This document shows positions 41,395 through 51,728 of a stretch of DNA of 64,000 bases, in pieces. The stretch is from Planctomycetota bacterium (GTDB lineage Bacteria; Planctomycetota; UBA1135; JACQFD01): contig JACQFD010000029.1 of assembly GCA_016200225.1 (NCBI GenBank), forward strand, positions 1 to 64,000, in the 5' to 3' direction. The notes beneath the pieces were generated by a model, which ran no database searches, had not been told where the DNA came from, and worked only from the letters and a program-made list of their open reading frames with translations. Position numbers and translations under genes: made by a program. The stretch's first letter is position 1. Every line of letters begins with the position of its first letter.

Positions 41395-42324
41395 ATGTTT
41401 CTTAAGCCCGTTCCCACTCCCGGCCGCGATCCGCACGCCGTCGCCTGTTTTCGAGAAGCGGGGAGAATTATTGCAAAAGCGCGCGCCATCGGCGCCGCGA
41501 TGGTGAAGCCGGGGGCGACGATTCGCGAAGTTACAGAAACGGTGGAGGCGGAAATTTACAAATTGGGGGGAATTCCCGCGTTTCCCGCGCAGTCGAGCCG
41601 CAACGCCGTCGCCGCGCACTATTGTTCGCATCCGACGGACGAACAAAAGTATGAAGCAGGCGACGTCGTCAAACTCGACATCGGCGCCGCGTTCGATGGT
41701 TATGTATGCGATACCGCGATCTCGATCGATCTCGGCGACGGCACGCGCGGCAAGACGCTGGTCGCCGCGGCGAAGGCCGGACTTGACGCGGCGATCGCGA
41801 CGGCGGGACCGGGCGTTTCGGTGAATCGCATCGGCGAGGCCATCGGGCGAACCATTAAAAGTTTCGGCGTGAATCCAGTCGCGAATCTGACGGGCCACGG
41901 CGTCGGCCGTTGGAAAGTGCACACGGCTCCGCAGATTCCCAACGTCGCGGAGCGCGGCGCGAACTCCACGCTCGAAATCGGCACCGTGTGCGCGATCGAA
42001 CCGTTTGCTACAGATGGTATCGGTTATGTCGAGGAGCGCGGCCGCGCCGAAGTTTTCATGGCGACGTCGAAAAAAGTAAAAATAACAAAAGAGATCGACG
42101 CCGAAGTGCTCGAAGCCGTCGAAAAATGGAACGGTCTGCCGATCGCGCGCAGATATTTTCGTAATTTTGAAAATCAAAAAGTCGAAAACACGCTCCAGGG
42201 GATGATTAAACAGGGCTGTCTCGTAAAATATCCGCCGCTCTGCGAGGAGCCGGGCACGATGGTCGCGCAATTCGAACATACCCTGCTCATAACAAAAGAC
42301 GGCGTCGAGATTTTGACGTTGTAA
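41395..42324 (+). CDS. map: Methionine aminopeptidase, type II (archaeal/eukaryotic-like)
   Basis: The 309-aa product removes N-terminal Met from nascent proteins. The metal ligands are in VVKLDIGAAFDGYVCDTA (two Asp), LTGHGVGRWKVH (His), TVCAIEPFATDG (Glu) and FEHTLLI (Glu). The region FPAQSSRNAVAAHYCSHPTDE and the ~60-residue insert before the last Glu (KWNGLPIARRYFRNF...GMIKQGCLVKYPPL) are type II features. Most bacteria have only type I, so this is notable. It is on the plus strand, with the next gene 18 bp downstream. Confidence 0.9.
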   Translation: MFLKPVPTPGRDPHAVACFREAGRIIAKARAIGAAMVKPGATIREVTETVEAEIYKLGGIPAFPAQSSRNAVAAHYCSHPTDEQKYEAGDVVKLDIGAAFDGYVCDTAISIDLGDGTRGKTLVAAAKAGLDAAIATAGPGVSVNRIGEAIGRTIKSFGVNPVANLTGHGVGRWKVHTAPQIPNVAERGANSTLEIGTVCAIEPFATDGIGYVEERGRAEVFMATSKKVKITKEIDAEVLEAVEKWNGLPIARRYFRNFENQKVENTLQGMIKQGCLVKYPPLCEEPGTMVAQFEHTLLITKDGVEILTL

Positions 42325-42342
42325 TGGACGTCGGCGCGCAGC

Positions 42343-43236
42343 GTGGAACCACTTCCCTTCGAAGCCGCGAATTATGTTGATTCGTTCGTCGGCGCGCTCG
42401 CCGGGATTTGTAGCGCGCGCGCGATCGCGCTCGGGGCGTCCGCGATTTCAGGGGAAACGGGCCGCGCGTTTCGCCATTGTTCCCCGCTCGAACGCGCGCA
42501 CGACGACGGCTGGCGTGAAGAAGTTAATTTAAGTCTGCGCATTCTCGGTTTCGAGTCGGGCGAATTTTGCGACGGCGCGGCGGCGGTCGACTTATTAAAC
42601 AAATCGGCCGTCGGCAATCATCCGTTTTTATTGTGGCATGCGCTCGGCTCCGCCGAATTCGGCATATCGCGCGGCGTGGATCGCGACCGGCTGTTTGTGA
42701 ACGGCCGTACGGCCGACGGCATGGCTTCCGGGATACTAACGTTCGACGCGATATCTCGCGATCCGAATTTTAGTCTCGTCGCGCTCGGGCCGTTTCGCGC
42801 GCCAGCAGAACAATTGCAACAAAAAGTCGCGCGCGCGTTGCGCGAATTGCGCGGCGGCGGCGCCGGATTCGGCCTCGCGGCGTTCGACGCATGGCAACAA
42901 ATCCTCGCGGGCGAGAATATCGACGCGGGCGCGTGCCTCCGATCGTTAAATTTACTATCCGAATCGCGCATGCTGGCCGCGGCGTGGCTCACGGATCAGG
43001 CTGACGCGATTCCCGAAGGCACCCCCGGCGACGCCGACGCCGTCGAACTCGCCCTCGCCGCCAACGAACTCGACAGTTCACAACAATTAATTTCCGGCGT
43101 CGTGCGCGAATTGTTTACATTGGCGGATGATCTAAATCGCCACGAACGTCGCGCCGCCGCCGCAGGAATGTTAGCGACCGCGAAGCGGAGAGAAGAAGCG
43201 TCCGCCGCGCACTTGGAGGCGGTCGTCGTTCGGTAA
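42343..43236 (+). CDS. Uncharacterised protein, BtrH/C39-like pattern
   Basis: The 297-aa protein starts at GTG. Visible features are HPFLLWHALGSAEFGISRGVDRDRLF and GGAGFGLAAFDAWQQIL. These resemble a family of peptidase-C39-like/BtrH-N-type proteins that have 'YGLAAYxxW' motifs near the middle. The C-terminal part is Ala/Leu-rich and helical (LADDLNRHERRAAAAGML). There is no signal peptide. It is transcribed directly after map and may be cotranscribed. Function unknown. Confidence 0.7.
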   Translation: MEPLPFEAANYVDSFVGALAGICSARAIALGASAISGETGRAFRHCSPLERAHDDGWREEVNLSLRILGFESGEFCDGAAAVDLLNKSAVGNHPFLLWHALGSAEFGISRGVDRDRLFVNGRTADGMASGILTFDAISRDPNFSLVALGPFRAPAEQLQQKVARALRELRGGGAGFGLAAFDAWQQILAGENIDAGACLRSLNLLSESRMLAAAWLTDQADAIPEGTPGDADAVELALAANELDSSQQLISGVVRELFTLADDLNRHERRAAAAGMLATAKRREEASAAHLEAVVVR

Positions 43237-43247
43237 ATTTACAACTG

Positions 43248-46007
43248 TTATTTGTAAATCAATTCCGCGGTTGCGCGGAGGCCGCCGTTTTCGAACGTCA
43301 GTCCGAATTCCATATTCTTAATATCGACAATGCTCTGTGGAATCGCACGAACGGGCTTGGGTTCGCCCGGATGACCACAAACGGTCGATTCCATCGTCTG
43401 CCATTTTTCGTTCCAAACGTATTCTCCGCCGCCGGGACAGATTGGACGGGTTTTATATATTTTTTCGTACATCGCGACCGGGTCTTCCGCGGGGTGGAGG
43501 CGTTTCCAATCATTTAATATCGGTAAATTATTAAATGATTCGTGTCCGATGCCGTCTCTACTTTCGATGCGCGCGGCCATATCGATAAGTTCAAGAAACT
43601 TGCCCTGCGCGCGTAATGTAACATTTTCTCCAAGCCACGGCCGGGGCGCGGCCGGAGCACCCGATGCAATTTTAGCTTTGCGACCGGTCTCGCGGTCGAG
43701 CACGCGCTTCAGGACGTCCTCGCGAAAAGTCACAACCGCGAATTCGTCAGCATTGGCGACGTAAATTGCGAAATTCTTGCCGTCCCCGAATTCGGGCATG
43801 TGCGGCTTGGGTAGTGTTATTCTTAGATACTTAAAATTACCATAGACGATCTTTTCGGACTTCGCGCCTTCTTCTTTAAGTTCCTTTTCCCTTTCGATCA
43901 GCGCATTCAAGAACAGGTCGAGCGACGCGCCGTCGCGCACGCCGACGATCAATCCGATTGGACCGCGCAAATAATATCTTAAAGAGTTTTGTTTGAGATC
44001 CGGATCCCGTTTCATTTCGTCGAAGATGGAGTCTTGATCGCAAAAAATCGAAAGGTAATTTCCGAGCCAGTCGACGATTCTCGAATCCGATTTGCTGGAT
44101 TGACTCAATTCATCGAGCATGCCGGGCAGAAGATTCTCGGGTTTGAATGCAATGGCAAATTGTATGATCGTGTCGTCGTGCGGATCGCCTACGCCCGCCG
44201 CGAGCTGCGTTCCCTGCGTCAGACCTGTCATCATGCGATACTCGCTCCCAAGAATCAGCGGGATCACGGTCACATCGAGCGCGGCACGATCCGCTCCGAG
44301 CGCGAGCCGTACGGCGATCGGGTCGAAAAAGTCTCTAAGACCCTCTTCATAATGATCGCGCAATTGTACATAAACGGATTGTTCGCGTTTTGTAACTTTA
44401 TCGATGTCCAATTCGCAGATCGGAGTCATAAACGAAAGACTTCCATACAATTTTGACCGGACGCCGTCCGGCCCCATTTCGAGCGGGCCGAGCCACGCGG
44501 CCGCCGGATCGTCGAGCGGTCCGCGCGGCACGGTCCCTTGAATGATCTCGCGCACATGCTCGGTTTGGATTTGTAACATTGCCGCGAGCGCGCGCATCCG
44601 CCGCATGTCCGCGATCCGCCAGCGCGGCGAAAGCCAGCGCCGGATCGTAGCGTCTGTCAATACTAAAAACACCGATTCGTCCGCGCCGCCTTTTTTATAA
44701 TGATCGCGAAAATAGACATATTCCGGCGCCGCCGCTAGCGCGGGAGCGCCCATCGAGGTTGCGATCAGTTGTTTCAACTGAACCAGAGAATTGGTAACGA
44801 TCACGATCGAGTCGCGAACGACGCACGTATAACTACAAATACTCCGTTCGGGATCGCGGACGGATACATACAATGCTCCGTCGAGCGTCCCCGATTCGAA
44901 TTTTGCGCCCGAATGAGCGGCAGAACTGTAACGTGTGCCCATGTACGCGCTCAAAACGAGCGGCGTTTTTGTTTCAAAGAGCACCGCGACGTCGGAACCC
45001 ATTCTTAAATAAGGATCCGAGCCGGTGATCGCGACGCTTTGGATCACGCTCGGTCCGAGCAGGCGCGCAAGTTCGGTCGTTTCAATGCACAATTGTTTTT
45101 TGTAACGCGCGACGGCCGACGTGTCGCCGGCGTGGCTCTCGATCCAATGCATGAGGGCCATACTGTTGCGATCGGCCGCGTCGAGCAGATCGATCATTTT
45201 CTGAAAACTCGGAAAAAACGCGGCGTGCTGATCAGCCGGGATGATCGAGGCGAGCGCGTCGAGATCGGGTTTGCTTTCTCTTATTAACGACGCGAAATCG
45301 AAGGAACGCGTTCGGATGCCTTCAATCTTATGAATGTCCAATGTCTTGTCCGATGCGCTCTCCTCCGCCAGTCGCCGGTCTAATTGTAAGTTTTCGCGAA
45401 TCGCGCGCGCGCCGGAGAATATTTCAATAAACTCCTCGATCGCGGACCCGCGCTCTGATCTCGGTCGGCGGCGCTCAGGGTCGGCCGGATCGCCCGTTCC
45501 CGCCGCCCGCGACGCCGTATTGTATTGATACTGAAACCACGCGCCACCGGGCACATCGAGTTCGGCGAGCGGTTGATAATATTCCGCCTTGAGTTTATTA
45601 AATTCGATCCTGGCGTCGTCTCCGCCGACGTTTCCTTTATATACAAATGGAATCGCGACGATTTGTTTGTCCGCCGTCGGCCAGATGAGTTTTCCGCGGA
45701 CGAGATCTCCCAACGGCACGGAGATCACGACTTTGTTTTCGTGGAAATCCTTCGATTCGTTGTGCCAGAATTTCTGATACTCTACATATCCTTCGCCGCC
45801 GCCCGCGACTTGCAATTTCGGTCTTTTTATTATAAATTCATCCGTGCCGCGAAATTCCGTCGCGCCCTTCGGCAACTCCCCCTCAATCGTTAACTGTTCG
45901 ATCGTCGTCGAATAGTAGTCTCTTTTTTCCTTCGCCTCCGCCGGGTTTTGTAAACTAATGCACGCGGCGAGAAACAGTGCGCGGACGGCGATGACTCTTG
46001 GATTCAT
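43248..46007 (-). CDS. Large exported protein of unknown function
   Basis: The 919-aa product has a signal peptide (VIAVRALFLAACISLQNPAEA) and no further TM segment. No domain is recognised. There is a region with repeated 'F/Y-K-E-L' beta-rich blocks and 'LRAQGKFLELIDMAARI' near the C-terminus. The N-terminal part includes GGGEGYVEYQKFWHNESKDF. It resembles long lineage-specific planctomycete-type exported proteins in style only. It is convergent with the 42343 gene and separated from the leucine-dehydrogenase gene by 115 bp. Confidence 0.75.
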   Translation of the reverse strand: MNPRVIAVRALFLAACISLQNPAEAKEKRDYYSTTIEQLTIEGELPKGATEFRGTDEFIIKRPKLQVAGGGEGYVEYQKFWHNESKDFHENKVVISVPLGDLVRGKLIWPTADKQIVAIPFVYKGNVGGDDARIEFNKLKAEYYQPLAELDVPGGAWFQYQYNTASRAAGTGDPADPERRRPRSERGSAIEEFIEIFSGARAIRENLQLDRRLAEESASDKTLDIHKIEGIRTRSFDFASLIRESKPDLDALASIIPADQHAAFFPSFQKMIDLLDAADRNSMALMHWIESHAGDTSAVARYKKQLCIETTELARLLGPSVIQSVAITGSDPYLRMGSDVAVLFETKTPLVLSAYMGTRYSSAAHSGAKFESGTLDGALYVSVRDPERSICSYTCVVRDSIVIVTNSLVQLKQLIATSMGAPALAAAPEYVYFRDHYKKGGADESVFLVLTDATIRRWLSPRWRIADMRRMRALAAMLQIQTEHVREIIQGTVPRGPLDDPAAAWLGPLEMGPDGVRSKLYGSLSFMTPICELDIDKVTKREQSVYVQLRDHYEEGLRDFFDPIAVRLALGADRAALDVTVIPLILGSEYRMMTGLTQGTQLAAGVGDPHDDTIIQFAIAFKPENLLPGMLDELSQSSKSDSRIVDWLGNYLSIFCDQDSIFDEMKRDPDLKQNSLRYYLRGPIGLIVGVRDGASLDLFLNALIEREKELKEEGAKSEKIVYGNFKYLRITLPKPHMPEFGDGKNFAIYVANADEFAVVTFREDVLKRVLDRETGRKAKIASGAPAAPRPWLGENVTLRAQGKFLELIDMAARIESRDGIGHESFNNLPILNDWKRLHPAEDPVAMYEKIYKTRPICPGGGEYVWNEKWQTMESTVCGHPGEPKPVRAIPQSIVDIKNMEFGLTFENGGLRATAELIYK

Positions 46008-46122
46008 GTTCGTGGATCTGACGGGTGTGTCGATTTTTTCGCGACGGCGCCGCCGCGAAAGCGAAAAATCCCCCTACGGGCGCCACGGCGTGCCCGTTTT
46101 TCGTCCGATGCCCGGCTTCGCC

Positions 46123-47181
46123 TCAGTGTTTCGAAGCGGTTCCGTTCTTCAGAATTTTCTCGGCGAGCAAATCCGCGGCTTTGTACGTCGGGATTTTCTC
46201 CGTTTCCGAAATATGAAAAACCTGCTTCATCGCATCGTAGATCGAGTCGATGCGCTTCAGCGCCGACGCCTCGTCGTAGCCGCCCTTCAACAGTTCGCAG
46301 CCGACATTAATAATACCGCCGGCATTGATAACATAATCCGGCGCGTAAAGAATTCCCTTCGAATGTAATAGATCGCCGTGGACCGGCTCGAGAAGCTGGT
46401 TGTTCGCGCAGCCTGCGACGGCTCTGCAGCGCAGTTGCGGGATCGTCGAATCATTCATAATCCCACCGAGCGCGCAGGGAGAAAGCACGTCGCAATCTTC
46501 AAATAAAATCCGGTTCATCGACGAAACGCGCGCGCCGATTTTCCTGGCGAGCGACTCCGCCCGTTCTTGATACAAATCGCCAACAATAACATTCGCGCCG
46601 GCTTTTACTAACATTTCGGCGAACGACGAACCGACGGCGCCGACGCCCTGAATCGCGATCGTGCGACCCGCCGGACTCGCGTTTCCAAAAACGCGTTCGA
46701 GCACGGCGCGCAACCCGACGAAACACCCGAGGGCGGTATAGGGCGACGGATTTCCGCTGCCGCCGTCGTCGCGGGAAAGTCCCGTCACCCACTTCGTACT
46801 TTCGCGCACGAGTTTGAGATCGGCGACGGAGGTTCCAACGTCCTCGGCGGTGATATACGCGCCTTGAAAACTATCAATAAAATTTCCCATCGCATGAAAG
46901 AGCGCGGGCGACTTCTGTGATCGCGCGTCGCCGATGACGACGGACTTGCCGCCGCCGAGTCCCGTGCGCGCGACCGCCGATTTGTAAGTCATGCCGCGCG
47001 CGAGGCGCAAAACGTCGGTCAACGCCTCGTCGTCGGTCGAGTAATTCCACATGCGCATGCCGCCGAGCGCCGGTCCCAGCGTTCGATCATGAATGGCGAC
47101 GATGGCGCGCAGACCGGTCTCCGGGTCGTGCGCTTTTGCGACGCGCTCGTAACCTTTCATCGGAATTTCAGTAATTTGCAT
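46123..47181 (-). CDS. Leucine/phenylalanine-type amino acid dehydrogenase
   Basis: The 352-aa Glu/Leu/Phe/Val dehydrogenase has the substrate domain LGPALGGMRMWNYSTDDEAL and the catalytic-Lys region MTYKSAVARTGLGGGKSVV. A Rossmann domain follows (IAIQGVGAVGSSFAEMLVKAG, SPCALGGIMND, GCANNQLL). The length matches leucine dehydrogenase (around 360 aa), which oxidatively deaminates branched-chain amino acids with NAD+. I chose ATG 47181; the frame extends to 47289 but overlaps the RND gene end. The CzcA-like gene ends 105 bp upstream. Confidence 0.9.
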   Translation of the reverse strand: MQITEIPMKGYERVAKAHDPETGLRAIVAIHDRTLGPALGGMRMWNYSTDDEALTDVLRLARGMTYKSAVARTGLGGGKSVVIGDARSQKSPALFHAMGNFIDSFQGAYITAEDVGTSVADLKLVRESTKWVTGLSRDDGGSGNPSPYTALGCFVGLRAVLERVFGNASPAGRTIAIQGVGAVGSSFAEMLVKAGANVIVGDLYQERAESLARKIGARVSSMNRILFEDCDVLSPCALGGIMNDSTIPQLRCRAVAGCANNQLLEPVHGDLLHSKGILYAPDYVINAGGIINVGCELLKGGYDEASALKRIDSIYDAMKQVFHISETEKIPTYKAADLLAEKILKNGTASKH

Positions 47182-47285
47182 GTTGTGCTGACAATCGTTG
47201 AATCGTGGAAAATGCCTCGGCTGCGACCGTGCATCGGGTACATCGGTTTTCGAACTCCAGCAAAAATCCAGCCGCGCCGCGCGGC

Positions 47286-50200
47286 TCATATCGCGGCGCC
47301 CGAAACGACTTCCAGCCGCTCGCGCGGCGCGAACTTCGCGGCCAGCGCGGCGCGCAGGCGCTCGGACCAGTAGTATGTGACGGGCATTAATATTAATGTT
47401 AATAAAAATGCCGTCACCGTGCCGCCGACGACGACGGTCGCGAGCGGGCGCTGCGTTTCGCTGCCGATCGCGCGCGAGAGCGCCGCGGGGAGGAGGCCGA
47501 GCGACGCGAGCAACCCGGTCATTAAGATTCCGCGGAGGCGGTCGCGCGCGCCGCCGGTCACGGAATCATACAAATTCGCCCCCGCCGCGCGCCGCGATTG
47601 GATCGCGGTCAATAACAATACTCCGTTCAATACCGATTGCCCGAGCAGCGCGATGAAACCGATCGCCGCGGAGACCGAGATCGGCATGCCCGCGACCAGC
47701 AGCGCCGCGACGCCGCCGATGAACGCGAACGGAACGTTTAATAATACCAAAATGCAGTCCCATACTTTGCCGAACGCGGAAAACAACAATAAAAACGTTA
47801 TGATTAACGAAAGCGGAACGACCAATTGTAAACGATTCATCGCGCGCTGTTGATTTTCGAATTCGCCGCCCCACGTGATCGTGTAACCGGCCGGAAGCGT
47901 GCTCTTCAACGCATCGTCGACTTTGCCGCGCGCCTCCGCGACGAAGGAGCCGAGGTCGCGATCGTGAACATTCATCCGCAATCCTACATATCGCTGGCCG
48001 TTCTCGCGCGTGATCACGGCGCGCCCCGTGCCCATGCTCACGTCGGCCACGCCCGACAGCGGAATCACAGTCCCATCCTTCAGCGGAATCTGGATTCTTT
48101 GTATCGCGTGCAGATCCTCGCGCGCCGCCTGCGGCAGGCGAACGGTTACATCAAATCGCTTTTCGCCCTCCCAGAATTCGGACGCCGTGTGGCCGCCCAT
48201 CGCCGTTTCTATATAATCCTGCACGTCGCCGAGATCCAAATCGTAGCGCGCGAGCGCCTCGCGGTTCAGATGAATCGCGACCTGCGGCATTTCGCCCGAT
48301 TTAACAATTCCGAGATCGGCGACGCCCGCGACTCCGGCGAGCACCGACTTCGCTTTTTCGGCGACGGATTGCAAACGTTCCAAATCGTAACCATAAATCT
48401 TCATCGCGATTTCGCCGAACTGGCCCGCGATGTTTTCGTTTACGTTGTCGCGGATAGGCTGCGAAATGTTTGATTCGACTCCCGGAATCTCGTCGAGACT
48501 CCGGTCGATCTCGGACGCGATGTCGTCGATCGTATGCATCGACGAACGCCACTGATCCATCGGTTTTAACTTAATAAACACCTCCAGATTGTTGGGAAGC
48601 GTCGCGTCGGTGCCGTCCTCGGGCCGGCCGAGCTGGGTTTGCAGTTCGACCACTTCCGGCGTGCGCGCGATTTTTTCTTTAATTTTCGGCGTCAGTTTGC
48701 GGCCTTCGGTGAGCGACATGTTGCTCGGACCCGTGAGCGTCGCGTATAAAGATCCCTCGTTCAACTGGGGCAGGAATTCCGTTCCCATCTTGGGAAGTAA
48801 TATAACAGTTCCCGCGAGCATCGCGATTGCAAATATAAGAATCGCCGCCGGATTCTCGAGCGCGAGCCGGAGGCTCGGATCGTAAACTTTCGAAATGAAT
48901 CTTAATAAAAACGATTCGCGCGCGTTTTTCGGTTTGCGAAGCGCGAAAAGACACAGAACGGGCACGAGCGAAAATGTCATAACCAGCGCGCCAAGGAGGG
49001 CGCTGACAACCGTGTGCGCCATCGGCCCGAAGATGCGCCCCTCGACGCGCTGCAATGCGAAAATCGGCAGATACGCCGCGATGATAATTAATAATGAAAA
49101 CACGGTCGGCCGCGCGACCTCGCGCGCCGATTCGTAAACGACCTCCGCAACCGTCGTCGCGCGCGCGCGGATCGCGTCCGCGCGCTCGGAAACATTATGA
49201 AAAATGATTTCCACGAGAATCACCGCGCCGTCGACGATGATGCCGAAATCGACCGCGCCGATCGACAGCAGGTTCGCGGACATTCCGCGCGAATATAAAT
49301 AAATAAACGACGCGCCGAGCGAGAGCGGAATGACGACGGCGACAATTAACGACGCGCGCACCGAGAGCATGAAAGCAAATAATACCAATACGACGAGAAC
49401 CGCGCCTTCGATAATATTATGAAACACCGTGCGGAGCGTCGTGTCCACGAGATCCGTGCGATCGTAGAACGGATGGATTCTCACCCCTTTCGGAAGCCAG
49501 TGATCCTGAATGTCGGCGACTTGCGCGCGGAGCGCGGCGAGCACCGCCGACGGGTTGCCGCCGCGGCGCATTAATACAATTCCCTGCACGGCGTCCTCGT
49601 CGGCGTTGCGCGTCACCACGCCCTGCCGCGGCGCGTAGCCGACCGAGACGCGCGCGACGTCGCGCAACATCACCGGCACGCCGTCGTGATAACTGATACG
49701 AACCTCCTCGATTTCGTTTATTTCGCGAAACGTGCCGAGACTGCGGATTACAAATGTTTCGGAACCGCGCTCGACGTAACCGCCCGTCGCGTTGTCGCTC
49801 GCCTTTTTCAACGCCGAAAAAATATCCGTTATCGCGACGCCGAGCGCGGCCATTTTTGTAGGATCCGGCGTCACGTGGATTTCTTGCAATAATCCGCCGT
49901 AGGAGACGACGTCGGCGACGCCCTGTACTCTTAATATTGCCGGACGCACGGTCCAATCCTGCAATGTGCGCAGCGACATCGGATCGCTCGACTCGCCCTC
50001 CAAAGTATAACGATAAACCTCGCCGATCGGCGTCGCCATCGGACCGAGAGACGGCTGCACGCCCTGCGGCAGATCGGCCTGCCCGATGCGCTCGAGCGCC
50101 TGCTGGCGCGCGAGCATCGGATCGATCGCGTCGGAAAACGTAGTTGTTACAAATGAGAGTCCGAACAGCGAAATACTACGAATCCCGATCAGGCCCGGAG

Positions 50201-50426
50201 TGCCGTTCAACGCGCGTTCGAGCGGCAGCGAAACGCGGCGCTCGACCTCCTCGGTCGGCTGCCCGGGATAAATTGTTATGACCTGCACCTGCGTGTCGGT
50301 CGGATCCGGAAACGCCTCGATCGTGATATTCCGGTATGCGAAATAACCGCCGACCAGAAGCACGACTCCGAGCAGGATCGCGGCCATGCGCGCGCGGAGG
50401 AAGAATTGTATTAGATAATTTAGCAT
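47286..50426 (-). CDS. HME-RND heavy-metal efflux pump, CzcA-type
   Basis: The 1046-aa inner-membrane RND transporter has 12 TM helices. Seen are FPDPTDTQVQVITIYPGQP near the N-terminus, the TM4 proton-relay and metal-class motif DFGIIVDGAVILVE, and the second half GQSVLNGVLLLTAIQSR. The DFGxxxDGAV...E pattern is that of CzcA-type pumps for Co/Zn/Cd/Ni rather than CusA. It forms a tripartite complex with the MFP and outer-membrane genes upstream in the same minus-strand operon (order: outer-membrane protein, MFP, RND). Confidence 0.93.
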   Translation of the reverse strand: MLNYLIQFFLRARMAAILLGVVLLVGGYFAYRNITIEAFPDPTDTQVQVITIYPGQPTEEVERRVSLPLERALNGTPGLIGIRSISLFGLSFVTTTFSDAIDPMLARQQALERIGQADLPQGVQPSLGPMATPIGEVYRYTLEGESSDPMSLRTLQDWTVRPAILRVQGVADVVSYGGLLQEIHVTPDPTKMAALGVAITDIFSALKKASDNATGGYVERGSETFVIRSLGTFREINEIEEVRISYHDGVPVMLRDVARVSVGYAPRQGVVTRNADEDAVQGIVLMRRGGNPSAVLAALRAQVADIQDHWLPKGVRIHPFYDRTDLVDTTLRTVFHNIIEGAVLVVLVLFAFMLSVRASLIVAVVIPLSLGASFIYLYSRGMSANLLSIGAVDFGIIVDGAVILVEIIFHNVSERADAIRARATTVAEVVYESAREVARPTVFSLLIIIAAYLPIFALQRVEGRIFGPMAHTVVSALLGALVMTFSLVPVLCLFALRKPKNARESFLLRFISKVYDPSLRLALENPAAILIFAIAMLAGTVILLPKMGTEFLPQLNEGSLYATLTGPSNMSLTEGRKLTPKIKEKIARTPEVVELQTQLGRPEDGTDATLPNNLEVFIKLKPMDQWRSSMHTIDDIASEIDRSLDEIPGVESNISQPIRDNVNENIAGQFGEIAMKIYGYDLERLQSVAEKAKSVLAGVAGVADLGIVKSGEMPQVAIHLNREALARYDLDLGDVQDYIETAMGGHTASEFWEGEKRFDVTVRLPQAAREDLHAIQRIQIPLKDGTVIPLSGVADVSMGTGRAVITRENGQRYVGLRMNVHDRDLGSFVAEARGKVDDALKSTLPAGYTITWGGEFENQQRAMNRLQLVVPLSLIITFLLLFSAFGKVWDCILVLLNVPFAFIGGVAALLVAGMPISVSAAIGFIALLGQSVLNGVLLLTAIQSRRAAGANLYDSVTGGARDRLRGILMTGLLASLGLLPAALSRAIGSETQRPLATVVVGGTVTAFLLTLILMPVTYYWSERLRAALAAKFAPRERLEVVSGAAI

Positions 50427-50460
50427 TTTGTCGTTTCCGGGTATTGCGCGTATGGATAAT

Positions 50461-51714
50461 TTACTTTTCTTCCGTCTGCACGAGATTGTCGAGCAGAATG
50501 CCCCCTTCCGTGACCACGCGGTCCGCCGGACGCACGCCGCTCAGGACGAGCGACACGCCGTTCACCGTGGCGCCGATGACCACCGGCTGCTTCTTAAACT
50601 TTCCCTCCGACTCCGTATAAATATATTGCTTTGCGCCGTCCGTGATCAATGCCGACGCGGGGATTTCGAGCATCGAATCCGTCGGAGCGAGCGCAAATTG
50701 TACTTTTGCGTACGCGTTCGGTCTTAACAATTGCGGCTGGTTGTCGACGCGCACGCGGATCGGCACCGTGTGGCGGATCGGATCGACGATCGACGACACC
50801 ATGTCTACTTTTCCGGAGAGCGCGAGATCGGGGCGGCTCGGGCTAGCGATTTTTGTAACGCTCCCCTCGCGGATTTCGACGACGTCGTTTTCAAACAATT
50901 CGCCGACGACCCAGACCGACGACAGATCCGCGACGACCATGCTCGACGCGGCGGCGTCGGGCGCGACGAACTGATCGCCAAGAATATTCTTTTCTACAAT
51001 AACCCCGTCGCGCGGCGCGGCGACGACGAACTCATTTGGATATTCGGCGTCGTCGCGATTCACGTGCAGCGCCTCGAGTTTCGCGATCGAAAGCCGCTGG
51101 CCGATCTCCGCTTGTTTTAATGATTGTTCGGCGGCGAGCTGCTCCTTCGCGGGCAGCGCGTGGCCCTCGACCATCGCTTTGACGCGTTCGAGCGCGATTT
51201 TCGCGGCTTCGACTTCGAGCGCGGCCTTTTCTTTATTAGCATTCAAATCCGCGAGGTCGGGGCTCGACACGGAAAAGAGCGGATCGCCTTTTCTTACAGT
51301 TTGTCCGAGGTCGACGAATATTTTTCGAACGCGGCCGCTCACGGGAACGCTTACTTTCGACGCGAGGCGGTCGTCGATCTTGACGCGGCCCGGAACGGGA
51401 TCGGTCATCCGCGTCTCCGCGGGACGGGGATTTTCGATCTTTAATAATTTCCACTGCGACGCGCTCGGCGCGATCGTAATTGTACCGTTCTGAACGGTGA
51501 TGCTCGTGTCCTTCGGCGCGGTCTCCGGCTCGGAACGTTTATAAATGAACGCTCCGAACACGCCGAGGCCGCCGCCGGCGAACGCGACGAACAAAATGAA
51601 CAACCGAAACGCGAATCCCTTTTTGTTTGTATTCGCGGGCGGCGCGGCGTGGCGCGGAATTGGAGGCGACGGAATCTGCGGGACGTGATCGGCGAGAGCG
51701 GGAGCGTCGTTCAT
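50461..51714 (-). CDS. RND periplasmic adaptor (CzcB-type membrane fusion protein)
   Basis: The 417-aa product has an N-terminal TM (LFILFVAFAGGGLGVFGAFI), then the biotinyl-lipoyl half-motifs: 'PVPGRVKIDDRLASKVSVPVSG' and 'APRDGVIVEKNILGDQFV'. A coiled-coil hairpin follows (LNANKEKAALEVEAAKIALERV), then the beta-barrel and membrane-proximal domains (VRVDNQPQLLRPNAYAKVQFAL). It links the CzcA-like pump with the outer-membrane channel. A 34-bp gap separates it from the pump gene and 14 bp from the channel gene. Confidence 0.92.
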   Translation of the reverse strand: MNDAPALADHVPQIPSPPIPRHAAPPANTNKKGFAFRLFILFVAFAGGGLGVFGAFIYKRSEPETAPKDTSITVQNGTITIAPSASQWKLLKIENPRPAETRMTDPVPGRVKIDDRLASKVSVPVSGRVRKIFVDLGQTVRKGDPLFSVSSPDLADLNANKEKAALEVEAAKIALERVKAMVEGHALPAKEQLAAEQSLKQAEIGQRLSIAKLEALHVNRDDAEYPNEFVVAAPRDGVIVEKNILGDQFVAPDAAASSMVVADLSSVWVVGELFENDVVEIREGSVTKIASPSRPDLALSGKVDMVSSIVDPIRHTVPIRVRVDNQPQLLRPNAYAKVQFALAPTDSMLEIPASALITDGAKQYIYTESEGKFKKQPVVIGATVNGVSLVLSGVRPADRVVTEGGILLDNLVQTEEK

Positions 51715-51728
51715 GATGGTTTTTATTA

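Noticed and set aside
46034-46067. GC-rich palindrome (TCGCGACGGC...GCCGCCGCGA) as terminator of the leucine-dehydrogenase-like gene
   Set aside because: The bases following the stem in the transcription direction are A-rich, not T-rich, and the arms have a mismatch.
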